Source: a virus
IMG/VR virus record: IMGVR_UViG_3300048821_000030
Coordinates: 1-55,558 of that record
DNA: 55,558 nucleotides
Reading direction: 5' to 3' (one strand)
Under the pieces are notes generated by a model. It was not told where the DNA came from. It did no database searches and worked only from the letters and a program-made list of their open reading frames with translations. A program made the position numbers and the translations under genes. Below, in pieces: positions 30,416 through 38,307 of the stretch (position 1 is its first letter; the number at the start of each line of letters is the position of its first letter).

Positions 30416-30940
30416 TTAGGGCGTCGGCGTCGTAAACTGGACCGCGACCGATTGCGTGAGTTGCGACGGAGGCGGCGCCACGGCGTTTGTCGTGATCGTG
30501 AACGACTGCGACCACTGCGAAACCACGCCATCAGTATCGGTGACGGCGCAGGATGCCGTGCCGGTGACAGCGCCCGCTGAGGCCGCTACGCCAGTAACAG
30601 TTGCCGTGACACCATCGGAATTCAGGACCACCGTTGCCGATGGATCACTGAAGCTATAGGCGACGTTTGACAGCGTGCCGCCCGAAGGGGTGACGCCATC
30701 GGCCAGAAGCGGCTGAATGGACGCCTGCGAGGTTTGACCTACGTTGAGTACCAGAGCGTTGTTCATGGAGTCTCCTGTGAAGCGAACCGCTATTGAGTTG
30801 GTTGCGAGTTTGGGTTTTAGTTCATGGCGAATCTCTCTGAGAAGCCGCTTAATACGATCTTTGCATCTCAGCGTTTCCCATTGAAAGTCCAGAGCTTCAC
30901 GTAGTTGTTCTAGTGGATCGTAGCGCGGATTAGTAGCCAA
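30416..30940 (-). CDS. Ig-like decoration protein with two possible starts
   Basis: The long form (174 aa) starts at TTG 30940 with GGAGGG 5 nt upstream; an inner ATG at 30766 with AGGAGACTCC upstream gives a 116-residue form in the same frame. The inner part is a bacterial Ig-like (BIG2-type) beta sandwich: PLLADGVTPSGGTLSNVAYS, ATVVLNSDGVTATVTGVAAS, SCAVTDTDGVV. The extra 58 residues of the long form are a basic coiled helix (LREALDFQWETLRCKDRIKR). Both starts have good ribosome sites, so two isoforms may be made, as for some capsid decorations. Confidence 0.65.
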   Translation of the reverse strand: MATNPRYDPLEQLREALDFQWETLRCKDRIKRLLREIRHELKPKLATNSIAVRFTGDSMNNALVLNVGQTSQASIQPLLADGVTPSGGTLSNVAYSFSDPSATVVLNSDGVTATVTGVAASAGAVTGTASCAVTDTDGVVSQWSQSFTITTNAVAPPPSQLTQSVAVQFTTPTP

Positions 30941-30966
30941 GTGATCCCTCCACCAATCTCATGCAC

Positions 30967-30989
30967 ATTGTACCACCAAATTTTGAATC
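30967..30989 (-). promoter_or_regulatory. TACAAT -10 box with palindrome copy 15 upstream
   Basis: Degenerate palindrome (30973-30989, CCAAATTTTGA core) directly upstream of TACAAT (minus, 30972-30967), about 26 bp before TTG 30940. A promoter-operator arrangement for the Ig-like gene is likely. Confidence 0.45.
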
Positions 30990-31140
30990 TGTGTCGTGCG
31001 GTTTTGGACAGCGGTTTCACCCGCTGATTTTCCAGCCAGCCGCAAAGGTAGGAGTTTTGGTCAACAAGAGGAGACTACTAGGCGGGAGTGTGCTTCGAGG
31101 AGATTTGAGAGGGACTGGCTAATTGCGTACATCGTAACAC

Positions 31141-31174
31141 AAAATAAAACCGCCGACTGCATCATCATCGGCGG
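31141..31174 (-). terminator. Rho-independent terminator downstream of tRNA
   Basis: CCGCCGA pairs with TCGGCGG (31150-31156 and 31168-31174), 11-nt loop, then TTTTATTTTG on minus. It closes the tRNA transcription unit. Confidence 0.85.
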
Positions 31175-31221
31175 GCACTTCAATTGCGGGCCTCGAATTC
31201 AGATATGAGCCGTCGCACGTC

Positions 31222-31320
31222 TTAACCTTTTCCCTGACGGATGCTCGCCAGTCCCCACGGGAGGCTCCTTCCAACGTGCTTGAGGAGCGGAATCCTGATC
31301 GGCTTTCTCTTCGAGTACAA
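31222..31320 (-). CDS. Possible 32-aa basic peptide
   Basis: TTG 31320 opens a 32-codon frame (basic, MYSKRKPIRIPLLKHVGR). AGAGGG lies 2 nt upstream. It falls between the tRNA and its terminator. Without a family match this could be chance. Confidence 0.2.
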   Translation of the reverse strand: MYSKRKPIRIPLLKHVGRSLPWGLASIRQGKG

Positions 31321-31340
31321 CGCCCTCTCTGGTGGAATCT

Positions 31341-31417
31341 TGGTTGCGAAGGTGGGATTTGAACCCACGACCTATGCGTTATGAGCGCATCGAGCTACCG
31401 GGCTGCTCTACCTCGCA
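31341..31417 (-). tRNA. tRNA-Met (CAT anticodon), CCA encoded
   Basis: On minus, the cloverleaf is complete: acceptor TGCGAGG/CTTCGCA (one G-U pair), D arm GAGC/GCTC, anticodon stem ATGCG/CGCAT with loop CTCATAA, T arm GTGGG/CCCAC with TTCAAAT, discriminator A and encoded CCA. Anticodon CAT means elongator Met, or Ile if lysidine-modified. It lies beside the RNA ligase and kinase-phosphatase genes, which suits a tRNA-repair context. Confidence 0.93.
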
Positions 31418-31422
31418 AAATC

Positions 31423-31451
31423 ATTATGCAACAGGTCCGTCATGTTGGCAA
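31423..31451 (-). promoter_or_regulatory. tRNA promoter
   Basis: TTGCCA (31451-31446), 17-bp spacer, CATAAT (31428-31423) on minus; transcription would begin about at the mature 5' end. Confidence 0.65.
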
Positions 31452-31456
31452 GTACC

Positions 31457-32560
31457 TCATAGGTCAATGTCCACCTTGAACGTGTCGGTAGCTTTAGGTC
31501 GGCACATCTTCCAGATGATCGGCGCGTAGTTCTTTCCGTCCAGCATGGCAAACAGCACCGGAGTCAGCGGCGGCTTTGCAACGGCATAGAGAGCGAACTG
31601 CTTGCGCTGCTCGGCGGTCGTGATTATCTTCTCTCCTTCGTACTCAAGCATCGCAACCAAAGCCGCATCCTCGATCACCTTATATGCACTCAGGAGAACT
31701 CTCTCCACATTGTTGATCCATGCCACGAAATCGGCTGGAACGTCCGTTGTTACCGTAGTCAAGTCGAGGCCGTCTCTCAGCATCTCCCAAATCGTTACCG
31801 GATTGGTTCCGGTCAAAAGCCGATGCAAACGGCAATACGTATCCATCTTCACCTTGACGCGCAACGGCCATGTACCGAGGCGATGCCACGCCACAACATA
31901 GCCCTCTTCGTTCTCGACATCCTCCACAACGCATTCATCCAGCGGCTTGTCGAACTCATCCACGACCCGTAGATTGTTCTCACCTGTCCAATGCCGCAAA
32001 AACTTCATCGGCATCTCTTCGCCAGTCTCGATATGGACACTTGCGAGGACTACAAGACCAGACCAGTCGTACTTCACAACAATCTGATTTTCAGGAAAAA
32101 CAATCTCCACAAGAGGCGTGAATCCGGGAGGCCAAATAAATGCGGGGCGACTATTGAGCCAGTTGGTTGCCCACACCGCTTGATCGCTCGTAAATGATCC
32201 GCGTGTCGCAACGGCCCACTTGCCATCGTAGCGATAGAGAATCCCAAGGCTCCCATCGAACTTCCGCGTAATGCTCGGCACGGTTGCGGGGAAGTTTTCT
32301 GGCATTGTTTCTGGATGCCGGGAGTCTGAGTAATTCCAAAATTTGGAAAATGGCCGCGCAACAATTTCGCTGGTCTGCGAATCGAAGATTAGCCCTCGGC
32401 ACTTGTCGGTGACTTCATTCCACAACTCAGGGCTGAATTGGGCCTTCTGTGTGTAGTTGAGAATGCGGAGCGGCAATGAGGGATGAACCTGTTCTTTCAC
32501 CATCCCATCGGCAATCTGTTGCATCAACTTTTCGCGGTCAACGTAATCGAACAACTGCAT
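31457..32560 (-). CDS. Rnl1-like RNA ligase
   Basis: 367 residues with nucleotidyltransferase motifs in order: CRGLIFD near 54-60, motif I ITRKFDGSLGILY near 97-109 (Lys of K-F-D-G is the adenylylated residue), ATRGSF near 117, LVEIVFPENQIVVKY near 149-163, EGYVVAWH near 217-224, RVKVKMDTY near 233-241 (motif V). This is the T4 Rnl1 type of ligase, which joins 3'-OH and 5'-phosphate ends of cleaved tRNA. Its start overlaps the stop of the kinase-phosphatase gene (TGATG), and a tRNA gene follows. Together these make a likely repair set. Palindrome copy 16 is inside. Confidence 0.88.
   Translation of the reverse strand: MQLFDYVDREKLMQQIADGMVKEQVHPSLPLRILNYTQKAQFSPELWNEVTDKCRGLIFDSQTSEIVARPFSKFWNYSDSRHPETMPENFPATVPSITRKFDGSLGILYRYDGKWAVATRGSFTSDQAVWATNWLNSRPAFIWPPGFTPLVEIVFPENQIVVKYDWSGLVVLASVHIETGEEMPMKFLRHWTGENNLRVVDEFDKPLDECVVEDVENEEGYVVAWHRLGTWPLRVKVKMDTYCRLHRLLTGTNPVTIWEMLRDGLDLTTVTTDVPADFVAWINNVERVLLSAYKVIEDAALVAMLEYEGEKIITTAEQRKQFALYAVAKPPLTPVLFAMLDGKNYAPIIWKMCRPKATDTFKVDIDL
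32333..32349 (-). repeat. 17-bp palindrome copy 16 (inside CDS)
   Basis: Perfect core within the RNA ligase, reading SKFWNYS; this frame differs from the LQNLE frame used elsewhere. Confidence 0.75.
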
Positions 32561-33429
32561 CAGAACTCCTCCAAATCACGGCCCCGAACCCACTCGACGT
32601 TCAGCCCTTCAGATTCCCACATGCGACAAACAGAAGGACGATCATCAAGAACCAGAGCAATCTTCTCTTTCGGCATGTATTTCAGAAAGTCGGCTTTCAC
32701 CTGAGTATCAGGCCGCTTGTCTCCACCGGACCTCATGAAGATATGGTCAATGCGGAGCGGAAAACCTTCCCATGTGGCACGTAAGAACCACAGAGAAGTC
32801 TTCAACCAGTAAGTATCGGGACGCCCAGACACGACACAGATAGTGTGACCCTTGCTCAGTTCGTGCGCTTTGCGGAATACAGCCTCAACCGGGGCATCTT
32901 TGTCGCACTCCTCGAAATAGGAAGTCCAATCTTTCTTCTCTCCCGTAACGAGATGCTGCCGATGGTCACCGTTAGCCAAAGTTCCGTCAATGTCTACCAG
33001 AGCAATCGGCCTTTCGCCCCACTCAATCATACCGTTCTGAAGAGCGAGCCTTTCGATTACAGGTCGTCCGACGCCCGGATTGCGCTTGCCGTCGCGGTCA
33101 ATGCAGACGCCTATATCTACATCCATATCGTGCGGGACAAACGCCTGTCCGTGATCCTTCGCAAAATCAGACCACATCTGACGGTGCTTTACCCCAAGGT
33201 TTGTGTCGTCAATTATGGGGTTCATGCCGTGCTTGAATAGCACTTCAGCAATGGCCTTCTCGCAGTCAATCGTGACCTGTTCGCGCTTGCCGGTCCACAC
33301 CGATTCAAACAACATGGCTCGCAAATCATCCCGGTTGATGCGACCATCGTTACCGCTTGCCTTCACTGCCATACGGGCAAACGTAGACTTCCCGCTTGCG
33401 GGAAGCCCTTTGAGCATTGTCAGTTTCAA
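32560..33429 (-). CDS. Polynucleotide kinase-phosphatase, T4 Pnkp type
   Basis: I start it at TTG 33429, which has GGAGGGG 6 nt upstream and gives the normal short N-terminus before the P-loop. The kinase domain has GLPASGKST near 8-16, DDLR near 36 and DDTN near 72-75. The phosphatase domain has the HAD motif VDIDGTL near 149-155, then SGRPDT near 199, KADFL near 239 and LDDRP near 254. The enzyme heals broken RNA ends (5' phosphorylation, 3' phosphate removal) before ligation. The pair with the ligase repeats the phage T4 arrangement used against host anticodon nucleases. Confidence 0.9.
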   Translation of the reverse strand: MKLTMLKGLPASGKSTFARMAVKASGNDGRINRDDLRAMLFESVWTGKREQVTIDCEKAIAEVLFKHGMNPIIDDTNLGVKHRQMWSDFAKDHGQAFVPHDMDVDIGVCIDRDGKRNPGVGRPVIERLALQNGMIEWGERPIALVDIDGTLANGDHRQHLVTGEKKDWTSYFEECDKDAPVEAVFRKAHELSKGHTICVVSGRPDTYWLKTSLWFLRATWEGFPLRIDHIFMRSGGDKRPDTQVKADFLKYMPKEKIALVLDDRPSVCRMWESEGLNVEWVRGRDLEEF

Positions 33430-33462
33430 GTCTTTCCCCTCCACACCGAGAATATCACCGAT

Positions 33463-33474
33463 GTAGGCAGAATA
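33463..33474 (-). promoter_or_regulatory. TATTCT promoter-like motif before kinase gene
   Basis: CTATTCTGCCTACAT on minus; -10 TATTCT at 33474-33469. Same family as 39182-39193 and 41661-41672. It would give a leader of about 30 nt before TTG 33429. Confidence 0.4.
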
Positions 33475-33539
33475 GGGAATGAGCACTTCGGAACAGCCTC
33501 AAATGATTATCCGGCATCCTATTGGAGTGAGGTACTCCT

Positions 33540-33710
33540 ATGCTCAATATCATCTTGGTGATTCTGATGTTCCTCTGCGGCTTTGGCGGATATGCTATCC
33601 CAGCAACGCAGCCAGCCGGTTTCCGGTATGGTGTCGGACTTCTCGGCGCTGTGTTGTTTATCCTGTTCTGCCTCATCAACCTGGGGATAATTCATCCCGG
33701 TACGCTTTAG
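33540..33710 (+). CDS. Small two-helix membrane protein, DUF3309-like
   Basis: A plus-strand gene within a minus-strand region: ATG 33540 follows GGAGTGAGG. The 56-residue product has two hydrophobic segments, LNIILVILMFLCGFGGYAI and YGVGLLGAVLFILFCLINLG, joined by a short polar turn with PATQPAGFRY. This resembles DUF3309-like proteins of bacteria. In a phage, a two-helix small protein could be a holin, but there is no endolysin beside it. Its stop overlaps the convergent virion gene by 4 bp. Confidence 0.65.
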   Translation: MLNIILVILMFLCGFGGYAIPATQPAGFRYGVGLLGAVLFILFCLINLGIIHPGTL

Positions 33711-36700
33711 TTTTCCACGATCAAGACTTTCTCATAGCCGCGACCTTGGCAGAGAAATTTGGTCCAAAGACAAGTATCTTGCCACCACATGAAGTCGCCT
33801 GTTGAGGTTGCCACGAGCCTTATGGTGCGGAATTGAATCCCAGGTAGACGCTGCCTGAGCGGGTTCCTGATGCCACCAGCCGTGGGCATAGTGAAGGTGA
33901 ATGCTGCGGTTGGATTGCTGTCGTAATACACGCTTACAGTGATCGGGGCCGTGGCACTGTATTGGGCAAAAAAGTCTCGGCATATCTTGGAATCTGCCCC
34001 GCCGCAGTTCATATCGTAAGAATCTAGTGTTTTGCGCGTCCTCGGCAGCACAAGGGCTTCCACGGCTGCCTGGAACAGGTAACTCCATGCGCTTACGTTC
34101 CCCGCAATCAAGAGCGAAATCTTGTACGCTTGCTGCCCGAGTCCGGCATTCACTGGCAGGTTGATCTTGCCTCTCTGTGTGTTGTTGATCGTCCCGAGCG
34201 GAACCGTGATCTCCCCATCGTTGAAGAGCACCGATACGTTGAGGGTTTGCCCTCCGGTGTTGCAGTCGATCTGCACCGCATTGTACTGCTTCTGGTTGGC
34301 AGGACTGCCTTGGAAACTGTACGCGGTCTGCAAATTGATTGCGATTGGGTTTGCGACGAGTACCCCCCCAGACGCTCCCTGATCGGTGGGCAGGTTTTGC
34401 CTGTCGATGTGGACGAGTCCGTTTGAGTCACCATAGAGCAACTGATTGGTGTCGGCTTCCAAGTAGATGCTCTGCGCGTCCGCATCGTCATTCCGCCAGC
34501 GATTCGCGTATTGCGTATGCATGATCAGTCTGTGGCGGTTTCCGTCCGTGCCGATGTACGAAAAGAAGAGCATCGAATTCCAGTAAGCTGCGACCGTCTG
34601 ATTCAATAGACTCAGGTTCGCTTCTACGATAGGGGAAGAGCCAACGGACTGTAGGAGAAACTCAATCGCCAAACTCAAATACTCTGAGTCTCCCCCCGCA
34701 AAGTCCCTGATACCGTCCACGGCCATGTAGTAGATGGCCTTCTCCGTGACGATATAACCGAACGGAGCGATGCACCCAAACTTACACTTTGTCGGATAAG
34801 GCGGCTGAGTTGCCGGAGAGTCTGGAGGAATCATCCACCATCCGCTCTTGACGCAGCTCACGAACACGTTCCCGGCATACGGCACCACCGCCGTAATGTA
34901 GTCATCCGGCGTCGAGACAATGACGTTGTTCGCCTCTCCCACGTACTGCGGCGCGTTTCCCGTTGAGAAGTAGAGCGTCGACGGGTTGTTTGGATCTCCC
35001 CAATACCAAGCCTTGTTGAAGGCAATCACCATCCCGTAAACCGGCTGGCCTACCTTGATGCTCGCCTGGACTTGCTCTCCGATTGCATGAGTGTTCTGCA
35101 CAAAAGCTGTAAAACCCACAATCTCTCTATTGCCGAAGCCGCCAAAAATCACAGACAGAACCGTTACGGTTTCGAAGTTGTTAGAAATGGCCGTTGGGCT
35201 CCCCAGTGTTACCTGCTGGCGAACGACTATTGGGATTGGAATAACGAAAACAGAAAGCGGCGTCCCCAGAGTCACAGTCGCAACTTGATTGGTGGTGTTG
35301 ATTGCCATTCCAACCGTATTGTTTACCGGGACAGGAAGCAGACTCGGCACCGGAACGTCATTCGTAAACGAGACAAAATCCGCTCCGGCAAGCTGGTAGT
35401 CCGGCGTGGTGTCGGTGTACTGTACTATCCCGCCGGCCGATATGGTGACCGGGATTTCATCCAGTCTCCTGAAGTTGTCTCCGAGCGTTCCCCCTCGTCT
35501 GTAGATTCTCAAATAGCCGATCTGACCGTCCTGTAATTGCCCTGCGGGTCCGTAGGTAGTCACGTTCATGTTTAACAACACCGGCTGGCGCCGTGGGTAG
35601 ACCCAGTTCGTCTGGTTTGGAGGATTCTGGTTCGTCATGATCGGTGACGGGTTTGATTCCGTTCCGTCGACCGGATTCAAGAACGTCCAAACGTAGTCGT
35701 AACCCACCCCACCAAGCGTGTCCGGGCCTGCCCCTCCGACGAGAAGCAGAGAAGCCATTTCAATGAGAACCGGAGCGGCGTTGTCGTTGGTGACAATTGT
35801 GATCTGATAGCCGGTGATGTTTGACCAGTTATCAGTGAGAGAGTTGAAGTCCGCATTTCCAGACCCTGCGAAGTCCGACAATTGAAGTAGAAACGCCGTC
35901 CATCCGCCTCCTGTATTCAATTGAGCGATTCCACCTGACCCTGGGTTATAAAGCCCTAGAGAATCGTCAAGCAGTGCGTCTGTAGCGGCTGTCGTAGCGT
36001 CCGTGGAGTTTGATGAAGCTGTCGTCAGAAGATTCTGTAACGGGCCTTGAGCGATGACTTTGTAGAACGTTGATCCATCTCCCAGGGTAAAAGACAACTG
36101 GATCGATTGAACTTGGGTTGGATCGCTCACGTAGAGTTGAAAACTGATGTAATCGGCCTGTTGAAGAGTCGTCGGCCAAGCCGACACAGGAGTTCCAGTA
36201 AAAGCAAGAGCAACCGTACCCGTTGTGGAAGCCGCTACGGTTCCAGACCACCCATATTGCTCTACCAGTGCCCCCGTCAAATGGGTCTTCGTGAAATTAG
36301 CAATGAACCCCGTTGTGGTTAATCCGACAACAAGTACAGTTTCCTGACTCGCTCCGGTATCAACTATCAGAGAAGCGTACAACGTTACCGGAGCTATACT
36401 TCCATTGGAAAATGGAACCGCTTGAAGCCCAGGAACCGTGATTGCCGCTGTGGTGTTTCCCGTGATCCCAACATTGTAGTTTCCAGTAAAAGCACCCATT
36501 CCAGAAGTTGTATAAGAGGATGATATTGATGGGTCGAGAACGATGGAATCTGGCTCTTGTACGGATGCTTGCACGGGGAACTGCGGGGGAAAAATACCGT
36601 TTTGTTGCGGCGCTGAAAAGGTTCCGTTGTCCTTGAACATGCCAAGGCTGTCGCTGATGAAGGCATAATTGCTTGAAGTCCAGTCGGTGTTGGTGTAAGA

Positions 36701-37063
36701 CGCGAACGAGCACGGCTTCCCACTCAGAGACGATGAAATCTTTGTGTATGCGCCCGGTGCGGTCCCGCTCCGTCTCCAGAGGTTCCCCGCCGAATCAACA
36801 GCGTACCTATACGCCGCCCCAAAAAGCCCCCCGAGCTTAAAAAGGCTGACAATCTTCCCCGATAATGGGTAGACAGGACTTCCCACGGTCCCGCCGCTAT
36901 TGTTTACAAGGCTACCTAATCTTTGTGCCCATGCTCCTTCGGCCAACTCTTCGCAATTATCGGCGTTAAGCATAGAGTTGGGCGGGAGCAAATCATCGAC
37001 CGCTCTCGCTGCTATGCCAACAGAATTGAAAATCAGAGGAAATTCCCGGTACTGGCTGTCCAT
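33707..37063 (-). CDS. Large virion/tail protein (stabilisation-like)
   Basis: 1,118 residues, beta-rich with few long helices. The start region MDSQYREFPLIFNSVGIAAR is followed by DDLLPPNSMLNADNCEELAEGAWAQR-like text and GGLFGAAYRYAVDSAGNLWR; later there is ISPDDYITAVVPYAGNVFVS-type sequence and FGYIVTEKAIYYMAVDGIRD. This pattern (WD/propeller-like repeats with D-G-I-R-D) is shared with podoviral packaged-DNA stabilisation and tail-needle-hub proteins. There is no Shine-Dalgarno site; TACTCT lies exactly 6 nt before the ATG, so the mRNA may be leaderless. It ends convergently with the small membrane gene. Confidence 0.65.
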   Translation of the reverse strand: MDSQYREFPLIFNSVGIAARAVDDLLPPNSMLNADNCEELAEGAWAQRLGSLVNNSGGTVGSPVYPLSGKIVSLFKLGGLFGAAYRYAVDSAGNLWRRSGTAPGAYTKISSSLSGKPCSFASYTNTDWTSSNYAFISDSLGMFKDNGTFSAPQQNGIFPPQFPVQASVQEPDSIVLDPSISSSYTTSGMGAFTGNYNVGITGNTTAAITVPGLQAVPFSNGSIAPVTLYASLIVDTGASQETVLVVGLTTTGFIANFTKTHLTGALVEQYGWSGTVAASTTGTVALAFTGTPVSAWPTTLQQADYISFQLYVSDPTQVQSIQLSFTLGDGSTFYKVIAQGPLQNLLTTASSNSTDATTAATDALLDDSLGLYNPGSGGIAQLNTGGGWTAFLLQLSDFAGSGNADFNSLTDNWSNITGYQITIVTNDNAAPVLIEMASLLLVGGAGPDTLGGVGYDYVWTFLNPVDGTESNPSPIMTNQNPPNQTNWVYPRRQPVLLNMNVTTYGPAGQLQDGQIGYLRIYRRGGTLGDNFRRLDEIPVTISAGGIVQYTDTTPDYQLAGADFVSFTNDVPVPSLLPVPVNNTVGMAINTTNQVATVTLGTPLSVFVIPIPIVVRQQVTLGSPTAISNNFETVTVLSVIFGGFGNREIVGFTAFVQNTHAIGEQVQASIKVGQPVYGMVIAFNKAWYWGDPNNPSTLYFSTGNAPQYVGEANNVIVSTPDDYITAVVPYAGNVFVSCVKSGWWMIPPDSPATQPPYPTKCKFGCIAPFGYIVTEKAIYYMAVDGIRDFAGGDSEYLSLAIEFLLQSVGSSPIVEANLSLLNQTVAAYWNSMLFFSYIGTDGNRHRLIMHTQYANRWRNDDADAQSIYLEADTNQLLYGDSNGLVHIDRQNLPTDQGASGGVLVANPIAINLQTAYSFQGSPANQKQYNAVQIDCNTGGQTLNVSVLFNDGEITVPLGTINNTQRGKINLPVNAGLGQQAYKISLLIAGNVSAWSYLFQAAVEALVLPRTRKTLDSYDMNCGGADSKICRDFFAQYSATAPITVSVYYDSNPTAAFTFTMPTAGGIRNPLRQRLPGIQFRTIRLVATSTGDFMWWQDTCLWTKFLCQGRGYEKVLIVEN

Positions 37064-37095
37064 ATCGAAAGAGTACCGCTAAGAGGTTTGGTTTT

Positions 37096-37155
37096 CTAGG
37101 GGAATATATAGGCACTCTTCCAAACAGACTTAACCACCAACTCGTCGTCGCTCAC
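37096..37155 (-). CDS. Possible 19-aa peptide
   Basis: GTG 37155 has AGGAGGC just upstream and overlaps the previous stop (GTGA). Product MSDDELVVKSVWKSAYIFP. Strong coupling signals support it despite the size, but it may only be a by-product of the ribosome site. Confidence 0.35.
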   Translation of the reverse strand: MSDDELVVKSVWKSAYIFP

Positions 37156-37331
37156 GCCTCCTGCCTAACCAGCGGCCTTCTGCTGGCCTCCTGCATCCGT
37201 CTGACAATCTCGTTCAAGCACTGCTCCTCACGCCGCTTCGCGTAGCCGTTCTGCGGGTCTTGAGTGAAAGACTCCATTGCGTCTGTCCACTCTTCGTAAA
37301 GACGATTATTGCTCAAGCTCTGAAGGTTCAC
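37152..37331 (-). CDS. Unknown 59-aa helical protein
   Basis: GTG 37331 follows AAAGGTAGTCA. The product starts MNLQSLSNNRLYEEWTDAMES and ends in a basic helix with EEQCLNEIVRRMQEASRRP. It lies between the truncated glycosyltransferase and the large virion gene. Palindrome copy 17 sits 9 bp upstream. No family recognised. Confidence 0.55.
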   Translation of the reverse strand: MNLQSLSNNRLYEEWTDAMESFTQDPQNGYAKRREEQCLNEIVRRMQEASRRPLVRQEA

Positions 37332-37339
37332 TGACTACC

Positions 37340-37356
37340 TTTCCAAATTTTGGAAT
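37340..37356 (-). repeat. 17-bp palindrome copy 17
   Basis: Perfect core that adjoins the TAA of the glycosyltransferase fragment and precedes GTG 37331. Confidence 0.85.
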
Positions 37357-37802
37357 TACTTGCGGTCGATTCCGAACAACTCGGGAGCGAACATCGCATC
37401 GTAAGATGGACCGCCGTGGTCCGTAAGGCCCCACTTGGCCTCAATAATTTCTCCATCTCTAGGGCCTCTCCTGATTCTCTCAAGTTCCTCTTCCGGCCCC
37501 AAGCGGATTATCGAGGATAGCCACGAAGCATTCAGAATAAAGAGAATGATTCCGGGTTGCTTTCCGGCGAAGTCGAGCCACGTTCGCGGCAGTTCTGGGA
37601 TTTTCCAATTGTCCGGGTTGGAAAGAACATACTGCTGCCAGGGAAAGACGCGGCTTGTGTTTCCGCCATATCCCAGTGTTCCTAAACGGAACACGTCTGA
37701 TAGGTCTTGGTGAATGCGGATGCAAAGCTCACGCCCTATACGACCCAAACCTGTAGGGGAAGTAACTGCATCGGAAATGACGAGAAACGGTATCTGTGAC
37801 AT
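37356..37802 (-). pseudogene. Truncated glycosyltransferase (N-terminal part only)
   Basis: 148 residues that read like the N-terminal Rossmann half of a GT-B glycosyltransferase: FLVISDAVTSPTGLGRIGRE, DVFRLGTLGYGGNTSRVFPW, and WLDFAGKQPGIILFILNASW. Full proteins of this kind are near 400 residues with the nucleotide-sugar site in the missing half. The frame ends right at a palindrome copy, with no C-terminal part downstream. It may be a remnant, or a reassigned small protein. GGAG in the upstream palindrome is its ribosome site. Confidence 0.6.
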
Positions 37803-37806
37803 TCTT

Positions 37807-37823
37807 ACTCCAAAATTTGGAAT
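37807..37823 (-). repeat. 17-bp palindrome copy 18
   Basis: Perfect core between the stop of the coiled-coil gene and ATG 37802; GGAG-TAAGA-ATG makes it the ribosome site. Confidence 0.9.
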
Positions 37824-37824
37824 C

Positions 37825-38307
37825 CTACAACTGTTTCAGGCTGATCTTGCCGCCGTTCTTGTTGATGAGTCCAGCCTTCCACAACTGACTTACAACTCCA
37901 GCCACGCTCCCCTGAGCGCACTTTGCATGAAGCCGCAACTGTGTTTGAGATAGTTCTCCGTGGAGCATAAGAGCGTCGATGAATCGAGCAGGAATACCCG
38001 GCATTTTCCTCTTCCAATCTTCCCACACTGCGGCTTTGCGAGGATCAAGTCCCGAGGCAGATGCCATCTCTCCCTGCACACCTGTAGCCTCAATCTCTCC
38101 AAAGATCATTTGCAAGCCACTGTAGACAGGCGTGAGAGCTTCACGTAAACGAGAAACCCCACGCTCCATCGTTGCGGTTTTCTGCCGCTCCTTGCGTAGA
38201 TCGTCCTGCGCGTCCTCAAGTTGATTCCGTAGATCATCAATCTCTTGCTGAAGTTGATGGACTCTCTTAAGCGGGTCCGGTAGCGAACTAAGAATGGACA
38301 GACTCAC
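37825..38307 (-). CDS. Coiled-coil / winged-helix protein
   Basis: Start GTG 38307 has AGGAGG 5 nt upstream. A coiled coil covers about 15-65 (LQQEIDDLRNQLEDAQDDLR). Residues about 110-158 form a winged-helix-like domain (HGELSQTQLRLHAKCAQGSV, AGVVSQLWKAGLINKNGGK). The protein would dimerise and bind DNA. It overlaps the J-domain gene end by 20 bp, suggesting joint expression. Confidence 0.6.
   Translation of the reverse strand: MSLSILSSLPDPLKRVHQLQQEIDDLRNQLEDAQDDLRKERQKTATMERGVSRLREALTPVYSGLQMIFGEIEATGVQGEMASASGLDPRKAAVWEDWKRKMPGIPARFIDALMLHGELSQTQLRLHAKCAQGSVAGVVSQLWKAGLINKNGGKISLKQL

Larger units (their letters stand above)
30941..31340 (-). other. 400-bp gap between Ig-like gene and tRNA
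   Basis: It contains a terminator at 31141-31174, a TACAAT -10-like box at 30967-30972 next to palindrome copy 15 for the Ig-like gene, and a possible 32-codon frame (31222-31320, TTG start, MYSKRKPIRIPLLKHVGRS). The rest shows no gene I can support. Confidence 0.5.

Noticed and set aside
30996-31208. 70-codon plus-strand frame in the gap before the tRNA
   Set aside because: It runs antisense across the tRNA-unit terminator, has no ribosome site and the product has no clear structure.
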